Below the pieces are notes generated by a model. It did no database searches, was not told the origin of the DNA, and saw nothing but the letters and a program-made list of their open reading frames with translations. A DNA stretch of 64,000 nucleotides from DTU013 sp964512095 (GTDB taxonomy: Bacteria > Bacillota > Clostridia > Acetivibrionales > DTU013): the NCBI GenBank assembly GCA_964512095.1, contig CAZEIH010000001.1, positions 190,602 to 254,601 of the forward strand, written 5' to 3'. How positions within the stretch are numbered: the first letter of the stretch is position 1; each line of letters starts with the position of its first letter. A program made the translations under genes and the position numbers. Of the stretch, positions 1-9,035 are shown one piece after another.

Positions 1-689
1 TCTCCTGTAAGGCCCCGGGCTTCAGCAGTGCCCATGTGGTCGGAAAATGGTCCGTCATATATTAGGGTTGGGAAATCCTTGAAGTTGTCTCCGACAGTCT
101 CAAACTTTTTCATCATTTCTCCAGGCTTAGTCTTACTAAATAGCTTTGTCCCTTTGTTCGCAAGCTCTCCCCATCTCAGTTTTCCTGCATTCAAATCCTC
201 CTGTAGCTCTCCTAGCTTTTCATTTAGCGAAGCTGAATATTTATGAAGTTTTTCTACCATTCCCAACTGCTTATCGTCAAGAGCCTTTCCCCTTATATTT
301 TGATTATCAAAGGCTAAGCTGAGGTCGCCAACCTGATTAAGAAATTTTGCTGTGCTGGCTAGAACAGGCTGAGATACAGGAAGCTGTCCCAGATTGGTCT
401 GAGCAAGGTCAGCCTGTTTCCATGCCTCCTGTAAGGTTATTGCTGTTCTGTTTGTCGTAGTACTGACCATGGATTTTGCTAACAGGGTTTCTACATTATT
501 CACATATCCCACCATTTCAAAAAACGCTCTGTTATACTGGCTGTCAAGCTCCTGCCTTAGGTTTGCGGCATGCTTAAACTGGTAGATTCCCCATAACGAA
601 ACTGCCCCAATAGCTACAATAACAATGCTGTACATTTTTCTATCAGATAATCTTCTTTTGAAGTCCAACAGCTTATCACGTATACCCAA
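1..689 (-). CDS. ypeB: Germination protein YpeB, N-terminal part (runs off window)
   Basis: YpeB is the partner that stabilises and localises the cortex-lytic enzyme SleB in the spore. Reading leftward from a TTG at 689 (GGAGGT eight bases upstream) gives 229 open codons to the window edge with no stop. Residues about 18-35 form one membrane anchor, followed by a helical ectodomain; the motif YDGPFSDHM near the truncated end is typical of YpeB. The C-terminal PepSY-type repeats lie outside the window. It follows sleB directly on the same strand, the usual sleB-ypeB operon. The identification is secure; the full length is unknown. Confidence 0.9.
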   Translation of the reverse strand, partial: MGIRDKLLDFKRRLSDRKMYSIVIVAIGAVSLWGIYQFKHAANLRQELDSQYNRAFFEMVGYVNNVETLLAKSMVSTTTNRTAITLQEAWKQADLAQTNLGQLPVSQPVLASTAKFLNQVGDLSLAFDNQNIRGKALDDKQLGMVEKLHKYSASLNEKLGELQEDLNAGKLRWGELANKGTKLFSKTKPGEMMKKFETVGDNFKDFPTLIYDGPFSDHMGTAEARGLTG

Positions 690-747
690 TGCCTTTACCT
701 CCTTATATCTGTTTGCCTTTTTATAACACACTTATCTATCATCGCTT

Positions 748-1221
748 TCATATGCCGAAATTATGCTTTCCTATTTTTAAAACAATCTTTCTGCTCCAAA
801 TCCAAGAGCTGGTTGCAGTAGCAGGATTCCAGTAATAAAGACAGCCATTTGTCGGATCCCACCCATTCAATGCATCCTGGGCAGCTTTCACTACTGATGA
901 GGCAGGATCTATCGGCACATTTATCTGTCCATCGTCCACCGCTGTAAAAGCACCAGGCTGATAAATTACGCCTGCTATTGTATTTGGAAAATCAGCGTCA
1001 TTGACCCTATTTAGGATTACAGCTCCAACTGCTACCTGACCTTCGTATGACTCTCCTCTGGCTTCTCCGTTAATAGCTCTAGCCAGAAGCTGCACGTCAC
1101 TAACATTGCTGCTTTGACCATAAGATCCACTTAGCCTGAATAAGGGACTAGGGCCTACGACTGCACATATGCATATCAAGATAAACACAGAAATTACTAT
1201 TACGGTTTTCTTAAAATTCAA
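748..1221 (-). CDS. sleB: Spore cortex-lytic enzyme SleB-type hydrolase, short form
   Basis: A cell-wall hydrolase of the Hydrolase_2 (SleB catalytic) family, which cleaves spore-cortex peptidoglycan during germination. The 157-residue protein has an N-terminal hydrophobic segment (about 5-25) acting as a signal or anchor, then directly the catalytic domain with ARAINGEARGE carrying the family glutamate and the QVAVGAVILNRV helix. Bacillus SleB is roughly twice as long and has an N-terminal peptidoglycan-binding domain, absent here. Start is TTG at 1221 with GAGGAGGG eight bases upstream. It precedes ypeB, supporting a germination role. A CwlJ-like assignment is less likely because of the export segment and the ypeB linkage. 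Confidence 0.85.
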   Translation of the reverse strand: MNFKKTVIVISVFILICICAVVGPSPLFRLSGSYGQSSNVSDVQLLARAINGEARGESYEGQVAVGAVILNRVNDADFPNTIAGVIYQPGAFTAVDDGQINVPIDPASSVVKAAQDALNGWDPTNGCLYYWNPATATSSWIWSRKIVLKIGKHNFGI

Positions 1222-1370
1222 GGCATACCCTCCTCAAATAAATTAGCGGTGTTTCTTATGTTTATTTTCTTCATGATAAAAAAAAATATTCCTTAGAGAA
1301 TCCTCGGAGGATATAAATGTAATAATTAAGGTCGATTTTGCTAATAATGTATGTCGGAGGTAGACGGCAA

Positions 1371-2504
1371 ATGAATATACTGTTTTTGACCGCTTCTACC
1401 GGCGGCGGTCATGTCAAAGCATCACAAGCACTAATGGAACATATGGAGAGTCGTATCCCCGGCTGCAATACCAGACTGGTCGATACACTAAAATATATAA
1501 ATCCCGCTATTGATAAACTCATAACCGGTGCATATCTGCAAACGATTAAAAGAGCTCCCTGCATATATGGAAAATTATATGACCTATCTGAAAAAGACGA
1601 AAGCTATAGCAATTTTGTCAAGGGCTTTAATAGTATACTAGCTCCAAGACTTTTACCGATATTTGCGCAGGAGAAGCCCGATGCAGTTGTGTGCACGCAT
1701 ACCATACCCCTTCAGATGGTTTCTCAGTTAAAGATAGCCAGGTATATTCAAATTCCCACTGTGGGAATAGTTACCGATTATACAAATCATTTCTTTTGGA
1801 AGCTGGATGAGGTTGACGCCTTCATTGTTGCCCATGAATGCATAAAATCAGATATGGTGAAGATGGGAACTCCCAAGGATCGAATCTATACATACGGAAT
1901 TCCAATATCCAGGGACTTTACAGTCAACACCTGTTATGCTTCTGAAGCAAGAAAAATAAATCAAAATAGAAAGCCACTGATCCTTCTGATGGGTGGCAGT
2001 ATGGGATTATGCAACATGAAATCAATTTTCACTTCATTGCTGGAGCTTAAAAACAACATCAGAGTAATAGCCGTTACTGGACACAATATCAAACTACGGC
2101 ATGAGCTTGAGAGGCTTACTTCTACCTTATCAATTTCTGCTATGATAACGGGGTTTACTAATGATATAAGTCAGCTTATGGATGCCGCAAGCCTGATTAT
2201 CACTAAACCCGGTGGCATCACCGTATCTGAAGCTATTGTAAAAAGGCTTCCCATATTCATGATGAAGCCTCTTCCCGGCCAGGAGGAGAGAAATGCAGAA
2301 TTTCTAACAAATGCTGGGGCAGCGGTACGCCTTCCCAATGATACTTCCCTTCCAAAGGTACTAAAAAAAGCGCTAGATAGCCCGTTGCTACTGGAGCATA
2401 TGTCTACCGAAGCATGGAAGCTGGCTAAGCCCAGCGCATGCGAGGATATTTGTTTGCTTATTAGAAATTTGGTGTTAAGAAATTACTCGTATGCTGTTAA
2501 TTAA
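1371..2504 (+). CDS. MGDG synthase/UgtP-family glycosyltransferase
   Basis: Probably transfers a sugar from UDP-sugar to diacylglycerol at the cytoplasmic membrane face, making a glycolipid (UgtP/YpfP or MGDG synthase family, GT28). The N-terminal MGDG-synthase domain begins MNILFLTASTGGGHVKAS and runs to about residue 165. The C-terminal GT28 domain has LLMGGSMGLC near 205 and the donor-binding stretch TKPGGITVSEAI near 280. ATG at 1371 is chosen because GGAGG lies ten bases upstream; an in-frame ATG at 1338 has no ribosome site. The 377-residue length fits the family. The gene converges with the lipoprotein gene and their ends overlap by eight bases. The exact acceptor and sugar cannot be told. 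Confidence 0.85.
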   Translation: MNILFLTASTGGGHVKASQALMEHMESRIPGCNTRLVDTLKYINPAIDKLITGAYLQTIKRAPCIYGKLYDLSEKDESYSNFVKGFNSILAPRLLPIFAQEKPDAVVCTHTIPLQMVSQLKIARYIQIPTVGIVTDYTNHFFWKLDEVDAFIVAHECIKSDMVKMGTPKDRIYTYGIPISRDFTVNTCYASEARKINQNRKPLILLMGGSMGLCNMKSIFTSLLELKNNIRVIAVTGHNIKLRHELERLTSTLSISAMITGFTNDISQLMDAASLIITKPGGITVSEAIVKRLPIFMMKPLPGQEERNAEFLTNAGAAVRLPNDTSLPKVLKKALDSPLLLEHMSTEAWKLAKPSACEDICLLIRNLVLRNYSYAVN

Positions 2505-3501
2505 ATACTCTTCTTGCAACCACAACGACACCATCAGCATTTTCCTTGTTCATGTCGCCAATAGCTACATAGCCAGTATTCCGTCCTGCGTATATGTAAC
2601 TGCCATCACCGATGCATATTCCTACAGTGGCTATGTCACTCGCCTCATTGCCCCCGGATACTGAAAGAAAGACCAGGTCTCCAGCCTTTGCATCCTCTGT
2701 GTCAATTTCAACCCCTGATAACACCTGGGCTGTAATGGCTTTAGGCAAATTGATACCATTTATGCGCGCGCATATATAAACAAGACTGGCTGAGTCTATA
2801 CCCATTGAACTCATGCCATTGAGCATAAAAGTCGTTCCCTTGAACCTTAGGGCAGTAGACGCAAAATCCTCCGGGTTGGTTACGGGAATGGCCTCATCAG
2901 GCAATAGGCGGATAATTCCACTTCCCTTGAGCCATCCTGTCGAATTCCCCGGCAGAAACACTTCGTATGTATCATCCATATTGCTAAAGGCATAAAATTC
3001 AGTACCCATCTGTGCATTGACGCGGGTGACTCCTCCATTAGGTCCTGAATAAACTGTCTTTTCGCGACTGGTGACAACAATCTTATATGTATATAACCTC
3101 CCTGAAATACTGGATACATCATCACTGATATACCGTGACTTTATCCATCCGGTAATACCGGTAATAGTCTTGACCTTAGCCCAGGCACCATCCTTACTGA
3201 TTACACTAACCGGCTGATTGCAAAGCACCTGGGAAATACGTTGAGATTTTACATCCTGTAGCTCGTAAATATCAGCAACACTTTCAAGCACAACAGCAGC
3301 ATTCTCATTCATAGGTATTCCATAAATGTACTCAACAGCCAGGTCGCTACCTACGTCCTCTTCATCGATATCGCCGGTAGTCGGCGTTACATAGGTATCA
3401 TCCTCTCCACAGCTGCTAAGTAATACACAAAGGAGCAGCATAATTACCAATATTGGAAATAAAGAAATTTTTCCCCATTTACACTTGTTAATAATCCCCA
3501 T
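2497..3501 (-). CDS. Lipoprotein with SH3 domains and a degenerate NlpC/P60 domain
   Basis: An exported lipoprotein: signal segment 14-30 ends in the lipobox LLSSC (Cys31). Two bacterial SH3-like regions follow (about 65-125 and 138-200; the first has GAWAKVKT and GWIKSRYI). The C-terminal 215-334 aligns with NlpC/P60 peptidases: KGTTFMLNG, GIDSASLVYIC, GDLVFLS and VGICIGDGSYIYAG. The nucleophile motif is normally DCSG; here it is DSAS, so Ser237 replaces Cys, and the position before VGI that is normally His is Thr292. I infer a non-catalytic, probably glycan-binding or scaffold protein. The gene overlaps yhaN by 14 bases, making it the last gene of the acpS-yhaO-yhaN operon. Confidence 0.8.
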   Translation of the reverse strand: MGIINKCKWGKISLFPILVIMLLLCVLLSSCGEDDTYVTPTTGDIDEEDVGSDLAVEYIYGIPMNENAAVVLESVADIYELQDVKSQRISQVLCNQPVSVISKDGAWAKVKTITGITGWIKSRYISDDVSSISGRLYTYKIVVTSREKTVYSGPNGGVTRVNAQMGTEFYAFSNMDDTYEVFLPGNSTGWLKGSGIIRLLPDEAIPVTNPEDFASTALRFKGTTFMLNGMSSMGIDSASLVYICARINGINLPKAITAQVLSGVEIDTEDAKAGDLVFLSVSGGNEASDIATVGICIGDGSYIYAGRNTGYVAIGDMNKENADGVVVVARRVFN

Positions 3502-5665
3502 TTTTCAACTCCACCAAATTCATTTTATCACCAAAAATCTGTTTCGCCAATTCCACTTCTCTATGTTTACAGGTGAAGATAAAGATCTGATTTTCCCTGT
3601 ATTCCTTCTGTAAGTATTTTAACCCAAGAGCCGTCCTGTTGTCATCAAACTGTGAAAACACTTCATCCATAATTAAAGGCAACCTCTCAGAATGTGATGT
3701 CAAAAGGTCTGTCATGGCAAGTCTCATTGCGAGGTACATCTGGTCTACCGTCCCCCCGCTTAGTAAATGGACTCTTTTCACTTCACCATTTTGCGGTTCA
3801 GAAGCTCTTAGTAACAGTTGGCCATCCCCCCTAAGGTCCACATACCTTTGGTCAGTAAGACCCACGATTATACTACTCATTCTGTTGTTCAACTCCGGAG
3901 CAAAATCACTCCTGATTTCCATTCCAGCTTCCAAAAGAACTTCATGAGCAAGCTTAATGGCTTTCCCCTTATTTCTAAGATAAGTAATTTTCTCTTTAAC
4001 TGCAACGGTTTCTTCTTCCAGCCGCTGTAACTCATCATCACTTTCCCTGTCATCGTCAAGCATTCCCTCACAATATTGCTCCCTTAATGCACATTGGAGA
4101 ATTTTCTCTTTAACAATTTCTCTCTCCGTCCTTAGCTCTGACTCCAGACTGGCAATATCAGTATCATATATTATTACATCAAAATCCCTTCTAGTAAAAT
4201 AACTATCCCCACTTTGTAGCGATACCGTCTCTTCAAGGCCTTGCTGCAACTCGTGACTTAGCTCCTCCAAATCATTTTGTGCAACCTTAACCGAATTTCT
4301 GACATCCTCGACAGAATCCAATTTGTTACCACATATCAAGGATGCACTTTTAAATGCATTCTCTCTCAACAATGCAAGCCCATCAACCCTTTCCCAGGGA
4401 GTACTGTCCACGGTTTTCAAAGCTGTACCGGTATTATCTAATTTTGAAGCGTCTTCGGTTTTGCTACAACCTGCTGAAAATGCATCAGTCACATCATTTA
4501 GTTTATCCTGGCTTATCCTTGAGATAGCTTTGAATCTTTTTGTCATCAAAAGTATACCGGCAACCACAAATATTAACATACTCAGACCATATAAGTACGA
4601 CAATAGCGAAATTTCTTCCTGGCCGCGACTTATGAAACTATAAATAAACAAGGCTCCTGAGATCAATGCCACAATAAAACAGGTTACCAGAAAGGCTAAT
4701 GAATGGCTAGGCCCGCTAGGGATCCCGACAACACCTGCACCTGCTCTTCCGTTGATTCCCTCATTCAGATCTGTCTCCCTGGTAACACGACTTCTCTGCT
4801 CCTGGGCATATGCCTGTCTCTGGTCTGCCTCCTCCAGCATTGCCACTATATCTCTGAGATTTGCTTCTCTCTTTATGCCTGCGTCTATTTTCTTTCTTGT
4901 ATCAACCAGCACTCTAACCTTGCCTAGGTAGCATTCCTGCTCCTCAAGGCATTTAAGCCGGCTTTTTACCCCCACCAGCTCTTCTTTCAGGGTCAGCCTT
5001 TGTTCCTGTCTTGCAGCTAGCCTCGTATGTTCAGCCCCAAGCTGCTTCAGCCTCGCCTCCAGCTTATCCAACGGCTGCGTCCTTGACCTGCTAGTACCTA
5101 TTCTGCTTTTAAGAGCATCGGTCAATGCTGCTTCAGCCTTTTGAAAGGACAATCCCTCAAGACCAGTGTCATTCACATTGGCAAGTCTTGCTGCCAGCTC
5201 TGATAAACCTCTATTACTGATCACTAGACCCATCTGACTGATAAACGACGTTCTTATAAATGTTGCCTCATCCATTTCCAAATGCTCATTTGCAAACATT
5301 GGCAGCTTGTCTCTACCAAGTCTGAATGTGGCTGTTATGTCATCATAATTGCTATCATATATCTGTACAGTATTTTCGCTGAAATCACGCTCCACTCTAA
5401 ATGAGGAGCCATCATCAAGAGTGTAGAAAATAGAGCCCCCATAGGGCAAGCCATCCCAGGGCATAAATCTCTTATTGTCAGCAGGCAGGCCCGCTGACGA
5501 CTGCCTTCCACTCCTTAGCCCATATAACATGGCCCTGATGAATCTCTGGATTGTTGACTTACCGGCTTCATTAGGTCCAAAGATGACATTAAGGCCACTA
5601 CCTAGGTTAAGTACCATACCCCTTATTTTACCAAACCCTTTAATCTCAACTCTCTCTATACGCAT
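3488..5665 (-). CDS. yhaN: YhaN-type SMC/Rad50-like ATPase
   Basis: A Rad50/SbcC-like ATPase of the YhaN (AAA_27) family, partner of the YhaO phosphoesterase in DNA-end processing. The N-terminal lobe has Walker A GPNEAGKST near residue 32. A coiled-coil arm follows. The middle contains two strongly hydrophobic segments (about 315-340 and 355-375), a known peculiarity of YhaN that suggests membrane attachment. The C-terminal lobe has the ABC signature LLSGGTVDQMYLAMRLA and Walker B LPLIMDEVFSQFD. At 725 residues it is somewhat shorter than Bacillus YhaN. Its start overlaps yhaO by ten bases, so translation is probably coupled. The nucleic-acid substrate is inferred from the family. Confidence 0.85.
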   Translation of the reverse strand: MRIERVEIKGFGKIRGMVLNLGSGLNVIFGPNEAGKSTIQRFIRAMLYGLRSGRQSSAGLPADNKRFMPWDGLPYGGSIFYTLDDGSSFRVERDFSENTVQIYDSNYDDITATFRLGRDKLPMFANEHLEMDEATFIRTSFISQMGLVISNRGLSELAARLANVNDTGLEGLSFQKAEAALTDALKSRIGTSRSRTQPLDKLEARLKQLGAEHTRLAARQEQRLTLKEELVGVKSRLKCLEEQECYLGKVRVLVDTRKKIDAGIKREANLRDIVAMLEEADQRQAYAQEQRSRVTRETDLNEGINGRAGAGVVGIPSGPSHSLAFLVTCFIVALISGALFIYSFISRGQEEISLLSYLYGLSMLIFVVAGILLMTKRFKAISRISQDKLNDVTDAFSAGCSKTEDASKLDNTGTALKTVDSTPWERVDGLALLRENAFKSASLICGNKLDSVEDVRNSVKVAQNDLEELSHELQQGLEETVSLQSGDSYFTRRDFDVIIYDTDIASLESELRTEREIVKEKILQCALREQYCEGMLDDDRESDDELQRLEEETVAVKEKITYLRNKGKAIKLAHEVLLEAGMEIRSDFAPELNNRMSSIIVGLTDQRYVDLRGDGQLLLRASEPQNGEVKRVHLLSGGTVDQMYLAMRLAMTDLLTSHSERLPLIMDEVFSQFDDNRTALGLKYLQKEYRENQIFIFTCKHREVELAKQIFGDKMNLVELKNGDY

Positions 5666-6753
5666 ACCTTTCCCTCATCAATAGCCTCAAGTCCATAATA
5701 GAGAGCCTGCATAACCAGCTTTGCTTCCTCCTTATCAGCCTTGGCCAACCTTTCTAGCATTTTTCTAGTAAATAGCCCTCTGAGTCCCTGCTCGTTAGAA
5801 ATCTGTTCCAAATCAAAATCAGGGGAAGTATCATCAATAATCTTTATGTAAAAAAACTTCCCCTCCAGCTGTTCTACCACAGCCTCCGGATCTATCCTGA
5901 TACCGGGAGATATTCGCCCCTTAAGAAAAACCCTATAAAGATCCTCACTGGTCCCCGCTCTTTCTAATTCGGTAGCAACACGACCTGCTGCCTGTTCACT
6001 ATTCATACATCCACCCACAGCTATCTCCAGGTTGATAGTATTTCTTGAGGAAAGCTTAACAAAATCTGCTGTAGTCCTGCTCCCATTCCCAGTATCCTTC
6101 TCAATAGTTGACAAAAACACACCGTGATCCCCCTCTTCATCAAAACCAAGGGGTTCTGGACTGCCTGCATTGTAAAATATCCCCTGAGCTCCTGCCCCCA
6201 ATATCCTAGTGTGAAAATGTCCCAAAGCACAATAGTCGAAACCCATTCCTTCCATATCGCCGCTGGATATAGGTTGAAAGGCTCCGGAATTGAAGGGCAT
6301 ATCCAATGTTCCATGGTGCATCAGTATATTGATAAAGGACGGATCTGTTTCTCCTAAGCCAAGTCCACCGTAAACTCTTGCACTCAAAGGGTGTTCATAT
6401 ATATCACCGGTGCCAAGTATGTGCACATTTGATGGCCATTGGTGTTCACTGTAGAAGGATCCGGGGACATAGGGATCATGGTTTCCCGGTATCATAAGTA
6501 CGGGTATTTCCCCTATCCTTTTAAACTGATCACATATATAGTGTATTGAGCCTTTTGCTGCATAGCCATGCTCGTAAAGATCCCCACAGACAAGCACTAT
6601 GTCCGGATTCTTGCTTAATGCCAAATCAATTATCCTGGATAGGGTTCTCTTCAAATCCTGTCTCCTTTGAAATGGCTTCCCCTCTATGTCAGAAAGCGTT
6701 GTAAAAGAGGCATCTATATGAAGATCTCCAAACTGGAGTAGCCTGATTCTCAT
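5656..6753 (-). CDS. yhaO: YhaO-type metallophosphoesterase (Mre11/SbcD-like)
   Basis: A calcineurin-like phosphoesterase of the Mre11/SbcD family, expected to act as a metal-dependent nuclease with YhaN. All metal-binding motifs are present in order: GDLHID near residue 10, CGDLYEHG near 60, GNHDPY near 95, MHHG near 150 and GHFHTR near 180. The C-terminal third is the variable capping region. ATG at 6753 is preferred (GAGGTGG six bases upstream); a TTG two codons earlier falls too close to that site. It follows acpS by 13 bases and overlaps yhaN by ten, so it is an operon gene. Family assignment is secure. Confidence 0.88.
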   Translation of the reverse strand: MRIRLLQFGDLHIDASFTTLSDIEGKPFQRRQDLKRTLSRIIDLALSKNPDIVLVCGDLYEHGYAAKGSIHYICDQFKRIGEIPVLMIPGNHDPYVPGSFYSEHQWPSNVHILGTGDIYEHPLSARVYGGLGLGETDPSFINILMHHGTLDMPFNSGAFQPISSGDMEGMGFDYCALGHFHTRILGAGAQGIFYNAGSPEPLGFDEEGDHGVFLSTIEKDTGNGSRTTADFVKLSSRNTINLEIAVGGCMNSEQAAGRVATELERAGTSEDLYRVFLKGRISPGIRIDPEAVVEQLEGKFFYIKIIDDTSPDFDLEQISNEQGLRGLFTRKMLERLAKADKEEAKLVMQALYYGLEAIDEGKVCV

Positions 6754-6766
6754 TTCCAACCACCTC

Positions 6767-7144
6767 TTAAGTTTCCATCACTACATATGCTACCGCATAT
6801 TCACTACAGTGGGAAATGCTTACATCAATGCTCTTTGCGTTCATCTCCCTAAAAATCTCAAGCGCCCTATTGGTCAAAATCACCTTCGGCTTTCCCCGTT
6901 CATCGTTGCTGACCTCTATGTGCTTCCATTGGATTCCTTCTGCCAGGCCTGTCCCAAGAGCTTTTAGTACAGCCTCCTTGGCAGCAAATCTAGCAGCATA
7001 GCTTTCAAACCTGGCATTCTTTCTGTCCTCACAATAAGCTATCTCGTTGTCTGTGAAAACTCTTTTTCTAAAGCCCTCAAGCTCTTCGAGAGACTTCTTT
7101 ATCCTGCCTATTTCAATTATATCAACACCACATTGTATTGGCAT
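6767..7144 (-). CDS. acpS: Holo-[acyl-carrier-protein] synthase
   Basis: Transfers 4'-phosphopantetheine from CoA to the serine of acyl carrier proteins, activating them for fatty-acid synthesis. The 125-residue length is normal. CGVDIIEIGRI at 5-15 carries the metal-binding aspartate, and YAARFAAKEAVLKALGTG near 50-67 has the conserved glutamate and the CoA-binding lysine. It is first in the acpS-yhaO-yhaN-lipoprotein operon. The upstream ribosome site is weak. It could also modify the carrier protein encoded at 33336-33566; that link is inference. Confidence 0.93.
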   Translation of the reverse strand: MPIQCGVDIIEIGRIKKSLEELEGFRKRVFTDNEIAYCEDRKNARFESYAARFAAKEAVLKALGTGLAEGIQWKHIEVSNDERGKPKVILTNRALEIFREMNAKSIDVSISHCSEYAVAYVVMET

Positions 7145-7205
7145 AGTTATTAAACCCGATTCCTTTTCTTACTTTTTAGTTTTGACCCTAATACCCACCG
7201 TTCCT

Positions 7206-7284
7206 AAGTCAATTCGCTTTAATTAATTCGTCTTCATTCATCGCCGACATATAGAGGTCGGCGTATTCTGAAGACATAGATAAA
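7206..7284 (+). repeat. Dispersed intergenic repeat, copy A (module 1 missing)
   Basis: A 79-base copy of the repeat family described in the findings. It keeps the 5' end (AAGTCAATTCGCTT), then jumps directly to the TTAATTAATTCG linker, so the roughly 46 bases containing the first hairpin are absent. The second hairpin is intact (CGCCGAC/GTCGGCG around ATATAGAG) and it ends in GAAGACATAGATAAA. It lies between acpS and the terminator of the pspA operon. Confidence 0.85.
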
Positions 7285-7327
7285 ACAGGGGCCTGGAAAT
7301 AAGTTTAGATAATTTCCCGTCCCCTGT
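7285..7327 (-). terminator. Terminator of the AAA+/pspA/membrane-protein operon
   Basis: Imperfect hairpin with outer arms ACAGGGG/CCCCTGT and inner GGAAAT/ATTTCC, followed on the minus strand by TTTTATC. It sits 30 bases beyond the stop of the last operon gene and abuts repeat copy A. Confidence 0.65.
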
Positions 7328-7356
7328 ATTATACATCAAATTGTCATATGAGTTAC

Positions 7357-8172
7357 CTACAACCTTAGCTTATTCTTGCGTCTATCATCAAGAACCGCGT
7401 CAAGTGCTTCCGCCTCATTGACTGCTGTCTCAAGCTGCTCAAGCATTTCCTCATTTTCAACACTGGACATAATCTGATGCTTGAACATATTCACCGTGCT
7501 TTCCATATAGTCCAGCTTGGTGCCTATTCTCTCCAAATCCTTCTTTTCATCCTTTAGCCTTAATATCAGCCGCTCATCCATATCTATTATTTTTCGTATA
7601 TCCTCTACCACTCTGGCATCCTTGGCAAAGCTAAGCTTCCTGTTACTTGCATTTATTCTGGCAGATACAGCACCCACATCCACGCTGCTCAATTCCCGGT
7701 TTCTAATACAGAAATTGTTAAGCAGCTTCAGATAGGCAATAACTAGACTCAGTGTCTGCTCCACTATTTTCTCCTTAAGATAGCTGTGCTCTCCTGTGGA
7801 GTATGATGTAAAAATTTCGTTCTTGTCATTTATTACCTTCCTAAGCTTCTGCATATAGGTATTGTTGGTATTTCTCCTAGCCTCAGATGATAGCCTGTTT
7901 GCAAGTCGGTTCAATTCCCGTATGGTCCTGAACTTCTCCTTCTGGTTAAATTCGATACGGAACTTTTTATCAAGAAGGGTCTGAATTACAAATATCATAT
8001 AGACTGCTATGCTTCCTGTCACAGTCAGCTCACTTGGCAGCGCTCCACTCATTCCCAAAAAATTAGGCATTGCAGAAGGGTCGCTTAAAAGAGACGCCAA
8101 TATCAAAGCCGCAGCCAATATCCCTATATTCCTTATCTTTAATAACGCACTTATAAACATCCTTGCTCTCAT
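7357..8172 (-). CDS. Coiled-coil membrane protein of the PspA operon
   Basis: I do not recognise a named family. The 271-residue protein has hydrophobic stretches at about 11-30 and 46-65 and then a charged, almost wholly helical cytoplasmic part with coiled-coil character, especially at 200-265 where leucines recur among Lys and Glu. A two-helix membrane hairpin with a long helical domain would suit a membrane anchor or docking site for PspA. The gene starts 35 bases after the pspA stop and is the last of the operon, before a terminator. A role in envelope maintenance is inferred only from this linkage. Confidence 0.7.
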   Translation of the reverse strand: MRARMFISALLKIRNIGILAAALILASLLSDPSAMPNFLGMSGALPSELTVTGSIAVYMIFVIQTLLDKKFRIEFNQKEKFRTIRELNRLANRLSSEARRNTNNTYMQKLRKVINDKNEIFTSYSTGEHSYLKEKIVEQTLSLVIAYLKLLNNFCIRNRELSSVDVGAVSARINASNRKLSFAKDARVVEDIRKIIDMDERLILRLKDEKKDLERIGTKLDYMESTVNMFKHQIMSSVENEEMLEQLETAVNEAEALDAVLDDRRKNKLRL

Positions 8173-8207
8173 AGGCCAACCACCATTCTATGCATCATTT
8201 ACTACAA

Positions 8208-8936
8208 TTACTGTGATACCTTATTCTCCGTTTTTTCCTTAACCTCAAACCCCTGCTCACTTCCAAGCATTGCCTCAGCCCTGGCCTTAGCCCTCTCCCT
8301 TGCTGAGTCCATATCAAGTCTCTTAAGCTTCAGATCCATATTTGTATCTCCCAGGGATTCTACTGCATTAGCCCTGGCTGTCTTCTTGTTAACAAGCTCT
8401 CTTGCCCTATCCATGCTCTCGTTTACGCTACCTACAGTGTTGCTTCTAGAAGTATATCTGGCATTTACAGAATTGATATTCTCTCTAAGCTGAGCCATTT
8501 TAGCCTGGGATTTCAGTGTCTTGAGTTCATTTAGCTTGGCGTTCATCTCAGACTCAAATACCTTGTAGTCCTCCCTAATCTTCGTAACCTCTGCCATTGC
8601 AGTATCATAAGTTGCCTTATGAGTTTCATAGGTTGCCTGATACTCCTCCTCATGCATGAGTAGTTCTATAAGGATATCCTTATTTCCCTGTTTCTGTGCG
8701 GTTTCTACTCTTGCCTTGATAGTTGCAAGATTTTTCTCCGCATTTCTCATCTCAATCTTGATCATCTCAGCATTGGTCTGAATCTCAAGAATCTGTTGCT
8801 CAGCTTCTTTTCTAGCTCTGTCTATTTGCATCTTAATATCCTCAAATAATAGTTCCGGGTTATTTTCTTCTACGCCTCCGAGCAAATTACTGAAGAACCC
8901 TCTTATCAAAGCACCCAGTCTACTGAAAAATCCCAT
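8208..8936 (-). CDS. pspA: PspA/IM30 (Vipp1) family membrane-stress protein
   Basis: A peripheral membrane protein of the PspA/IM30 family (ESCRT-III relatives) that coats and stabilises damaged inner membrane. The 242-residue sequence has the N-terminal amphipathic helix MGFFSRLGALIRGFFSNLL, then PELLFEDIKMQIDRARKEAE and long helices without breaks. It lies between an AAA+ ATPase gene and a coiled-coil membrane protein gene. PspA paired with a dedicated AAA+ ATPase recalls ESCRT-III/Vps4, with the ATPase remodelling PspA polymers; that role is inferred. No pspC, pspF or lia genes are nearby. Confidence 0.88.
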   Translation of the reverse strand: MGFFSRLGALIRGFFSNLLGGVEENNPELLFEDIKMQIDRARKEAEQQILEIQTNAEMIKIEMRNAEKNLATIKARVETAQKQGNKDILIELLMHEEEYQATYETHKATYDTAMAEVTKIREDYKVFESEMNAKLNELKTLKSQAKMAQLRENINSVNARYTSRSNTVGSVNESMDRARELVNKKTARANAVESLGDTNMDLKLKRLDMDSARERAKARAEAMLGSEQGFEVKEKTENKVSQ

Positions 8937-9035
8937 ATTAACTGCCTCCCCGTTTATTTTTTCGATACATTATGCCGTTTGTGTATATTACTAATTTATA
9001 ATAAATAATGCCTGATGTAAAGGGAATAACTACAA

